Assembly (NCBI GenBank): GCA_000310025.1
Contig: FN649734.1
Coordinates: 2,454,789 to 2,518,788, forward strand
Source: Ectocarpus siliculosus
Taxonomy: Eukaryota; Sar; Phaeophyceae; Ectocarpales; Ectocarpaceae
Length of the DNA stretch: 64,000 nucleotides
Reading direction: 5' to 3'
Made by a program: the position numbers and the translations under genes. The notes under the pieces were generated by a model. The model saw only the letters and a program-made list of their open reading frames with translations. It had not been told where the DNA came from and did not search any database. The stretch's first letter is position 1, and each line of letters starts with the position of its first letter. This document shows, piece after piece, positions 62,641 through 64,000 of this stretch.

Positions 62641-63536
62641 CTCTTTTCTACATACATAGCAGTTGTAGCAGCCCTGATTTAGAACTTTGTTCGGTTAAAT
62701 GCCTTTCGCTAGGACTGTTTTGGTAGGGGGGGATAGACTTACTTTGCGAATGGGTGTCTAATCTTCAAGTTTGGCTGCCGCTGGCTTGATAGCCTTTTTT
62801 TGCCTTTCGTCAGCTGCCAAGCTTGCCCCCCACACGGCGGTGGCCGAGGCTCATCTCGGCGAAGATGTTTTCGAGACAACCCTCCCGACCCCCCGCCCTA
62901 GGCCAGACCTAGCTACGACCACATGGTGCGCGCTCAGTCAAGCCTACATGTTGTGGAAAACCCCCGCCCCCTCACAAACTTATCTCCACCTTGGCAAGAG
63001 GGGGGCGGGTCTCCACCTGGGAGGATGAAAAAATTAAGTGCAAGACGCCAAGCTTCATGAAATTGCAGGATTTAGTTTCAAGCCATCGGGAACCCCGTAC
63101 AGAGCGAACTCGTCGCCCATATGACAGCTTTAATCTTCACACAGCCGAGCAGAAACTGATGAGCGTTTCGCAAAGTCATAAAAATGACCGTTTTTCTCCA
63201 AGGCCGCCATCTCGAATGATATTTTCAGATGCACAAGGCTTCAGACTGTACGCGATCCGAACGACTCTCGGCCAGAATAAAGGGCCCGTCCTTCAATTGA
63301 ATCCAACATCTTAAGTCAAGGTGGGGGAGAGTAGTAGTGCCGTAAACATCATCGCCGAGAAACGGATTTCAAACGCTTTTGATCACCACAGCGATATTGT
63401 TGTGAGCTCTATCTACTGCTCCACGTCGCTGCCGCCAAAAACAATAACCTGGCTTCAAGTACCGCTGAAACAACACCGCCGTGCTGCGTTATACTGCCGA
63501 AACACAACGCCATGTATCTTGAAATGTTTTGAAGGA
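62641..63536. other. Spacer, no gene recognised
   Basis: Short frames only (for example 62771-63028). No domain or repeat identified. Confidence 0.4.
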
Positions 63537-64000
63537 CTACAACGGCAAACATCTGATTGCAAGAACGCATACACCACACGAGGACAGAAAATCAGTACTT
63601 GCTCCCGGCAGCCAACACTTGCTCAACACCTTTGACTTCTCAAATGTGGTGCCCTCTGGGACAACAAAAACTAGAACACATTTCTTGACTGATACATCCT
63701 CGGATGCAACAGCTGCGTCCCAGAAACTCTGTACTTTCGATCCTTGCTCGATAGGCTCTGCACCTGTATACTTCATTTGAAAAAAGTACAGGGTATCATC
63801 ACGACTGTCCAAAGCGAACGCATCAATCCCTGGAAAGACCAGACTGTATGGCCTGTAATAGATATCACGGTCATACTTAAAAGAAGTGTTGTTGCCCTTG
63901 AATACCTTTACTTCGTTGAAACTCAAATCCCATTTTTTTCTCTCCCCCGATAAAACCTCACTACGTGTAGCGTTGAGGACTGCCATATCGAACGGTGCTC
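63537..64000 (-). CDS. PD-(D/E)XK-like nuclease domain protein, Crinkler-like (5' end outside window)
   Basis: The frame is open from the window edge; the ATG at 63986 is preceded by further in-frame codons, so the start probably lies beyond. About 154 residues are visible. The core reads YYRPYSLVFPGIDAFALD, with Asp in the strand position of PD, then LYFFQMKY, a QxK variant of (D/E)xK, then VLVFVVPEGTTFEKSK. This D...QxK arrangement resembles the restriction-endonuclease-like domains at the C-terminus of Crinkler-type and related eukaryotic effector/NTPase proteins. The N-terminal part is not visible, so neither secretion nor a partner domain can be judged. The C-terminus (CGVCVLAIRCLPL) looks unlike the core and may be read-through past a missed intron. 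Confidence 0.6.
   Translation of the reverse strand, partial: APFDMAVLNATRSEVLSGERKKWDLSFNEVKVFKGNNTSFKYDRDIYYRPYSLVFPGIDAFALDSRDDTLYFFQMKYTGAEPIEQGSKVQSFWDAAVASEDVSVKKCVLVFVVPEGTTFEKSKVLSKCWLPGASTDFLSSCGVCVLAIRCLPL

Overview
The window looks like nuclear DNA of an ochrophyte (a stramenopile with a secondary red-type plastid), most likely a brown alga. Three intron-rich genes encode proteins whose N-termini combine a signal-peptide-like segment with an ASAFAP-type Phe motif (SEAF, GSAF, ADAF), the entry signal of such plastids. Introns are long, mostly GT-AG, and exons are small. About half of the window is transposon-derived. One exact 100-N block (21279-21378) marks an assembly gap.

Layout. 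74-5474 (+): THIC, the thiamine pyrimidine (HMP-P) synthase, nine exons that join into a 649-residue protein. 5892-6837 (-): a weakly supported small coiled-coil gene. 7147-16291 (+): plant-type ispG/HDS of the MEP isoprenoid pathway, sixteen exons joining into 741 residues. 16995-19338 (-): a three-exon gene for a small helical protein with plastid and twin-arginine thylakoid-lumen targeting, possibly a PsbQ/Psb31-like photosystem II subunit. 19339-24267: intergenic sequence with the gap and several tandem repeats. 24268-30044 (+): an aldo-keto reductase, ten exons recognised, extreme N-terminus not found.

From about 30.4 kb the window is mostly mobile DNA. 30446-30951 holds a foldback element next to a tRNA-like (SINE-type) unit. 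31378-38003 is a nest of short terminal-inverted-repeat (TIR) elements, families A, B, C and D. A and B have inserted into each other at TTA sites and are flanked by TTA duplications, as in PIF/Harbinger elements. Family A carries about 230-bp internal tandem modules. 38.1-58.2 kb holds three broken copies of one chromodomain-bearing Ty3/gypsy element (G1), one of a second gypsy family (G2), LINE fragments, and several repeat families (H, E, F) that share boundaries. Another G2 tail lies at 61.3-62.3 kb.

Between and after these are two host-like or accessory coding pieces. 58716-59621 carries 22-codon tandem repeats running into an OTU-like protease tail. 63537-64000 (-) is the C-terminal part of a protein with a PD-(D/E)XK-like nuclease core resembling Crinkler-type effectors; it runs off the window.

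THIC and IspG are both [4Fe-4S] enzymes of the plastid. The pathway THIC feeds makes thiamine diphosphate, the cofactor of DXS, which starts the MEP pathway that IspG serves. The recognised host genes are therefore centred on plastid metabolism.
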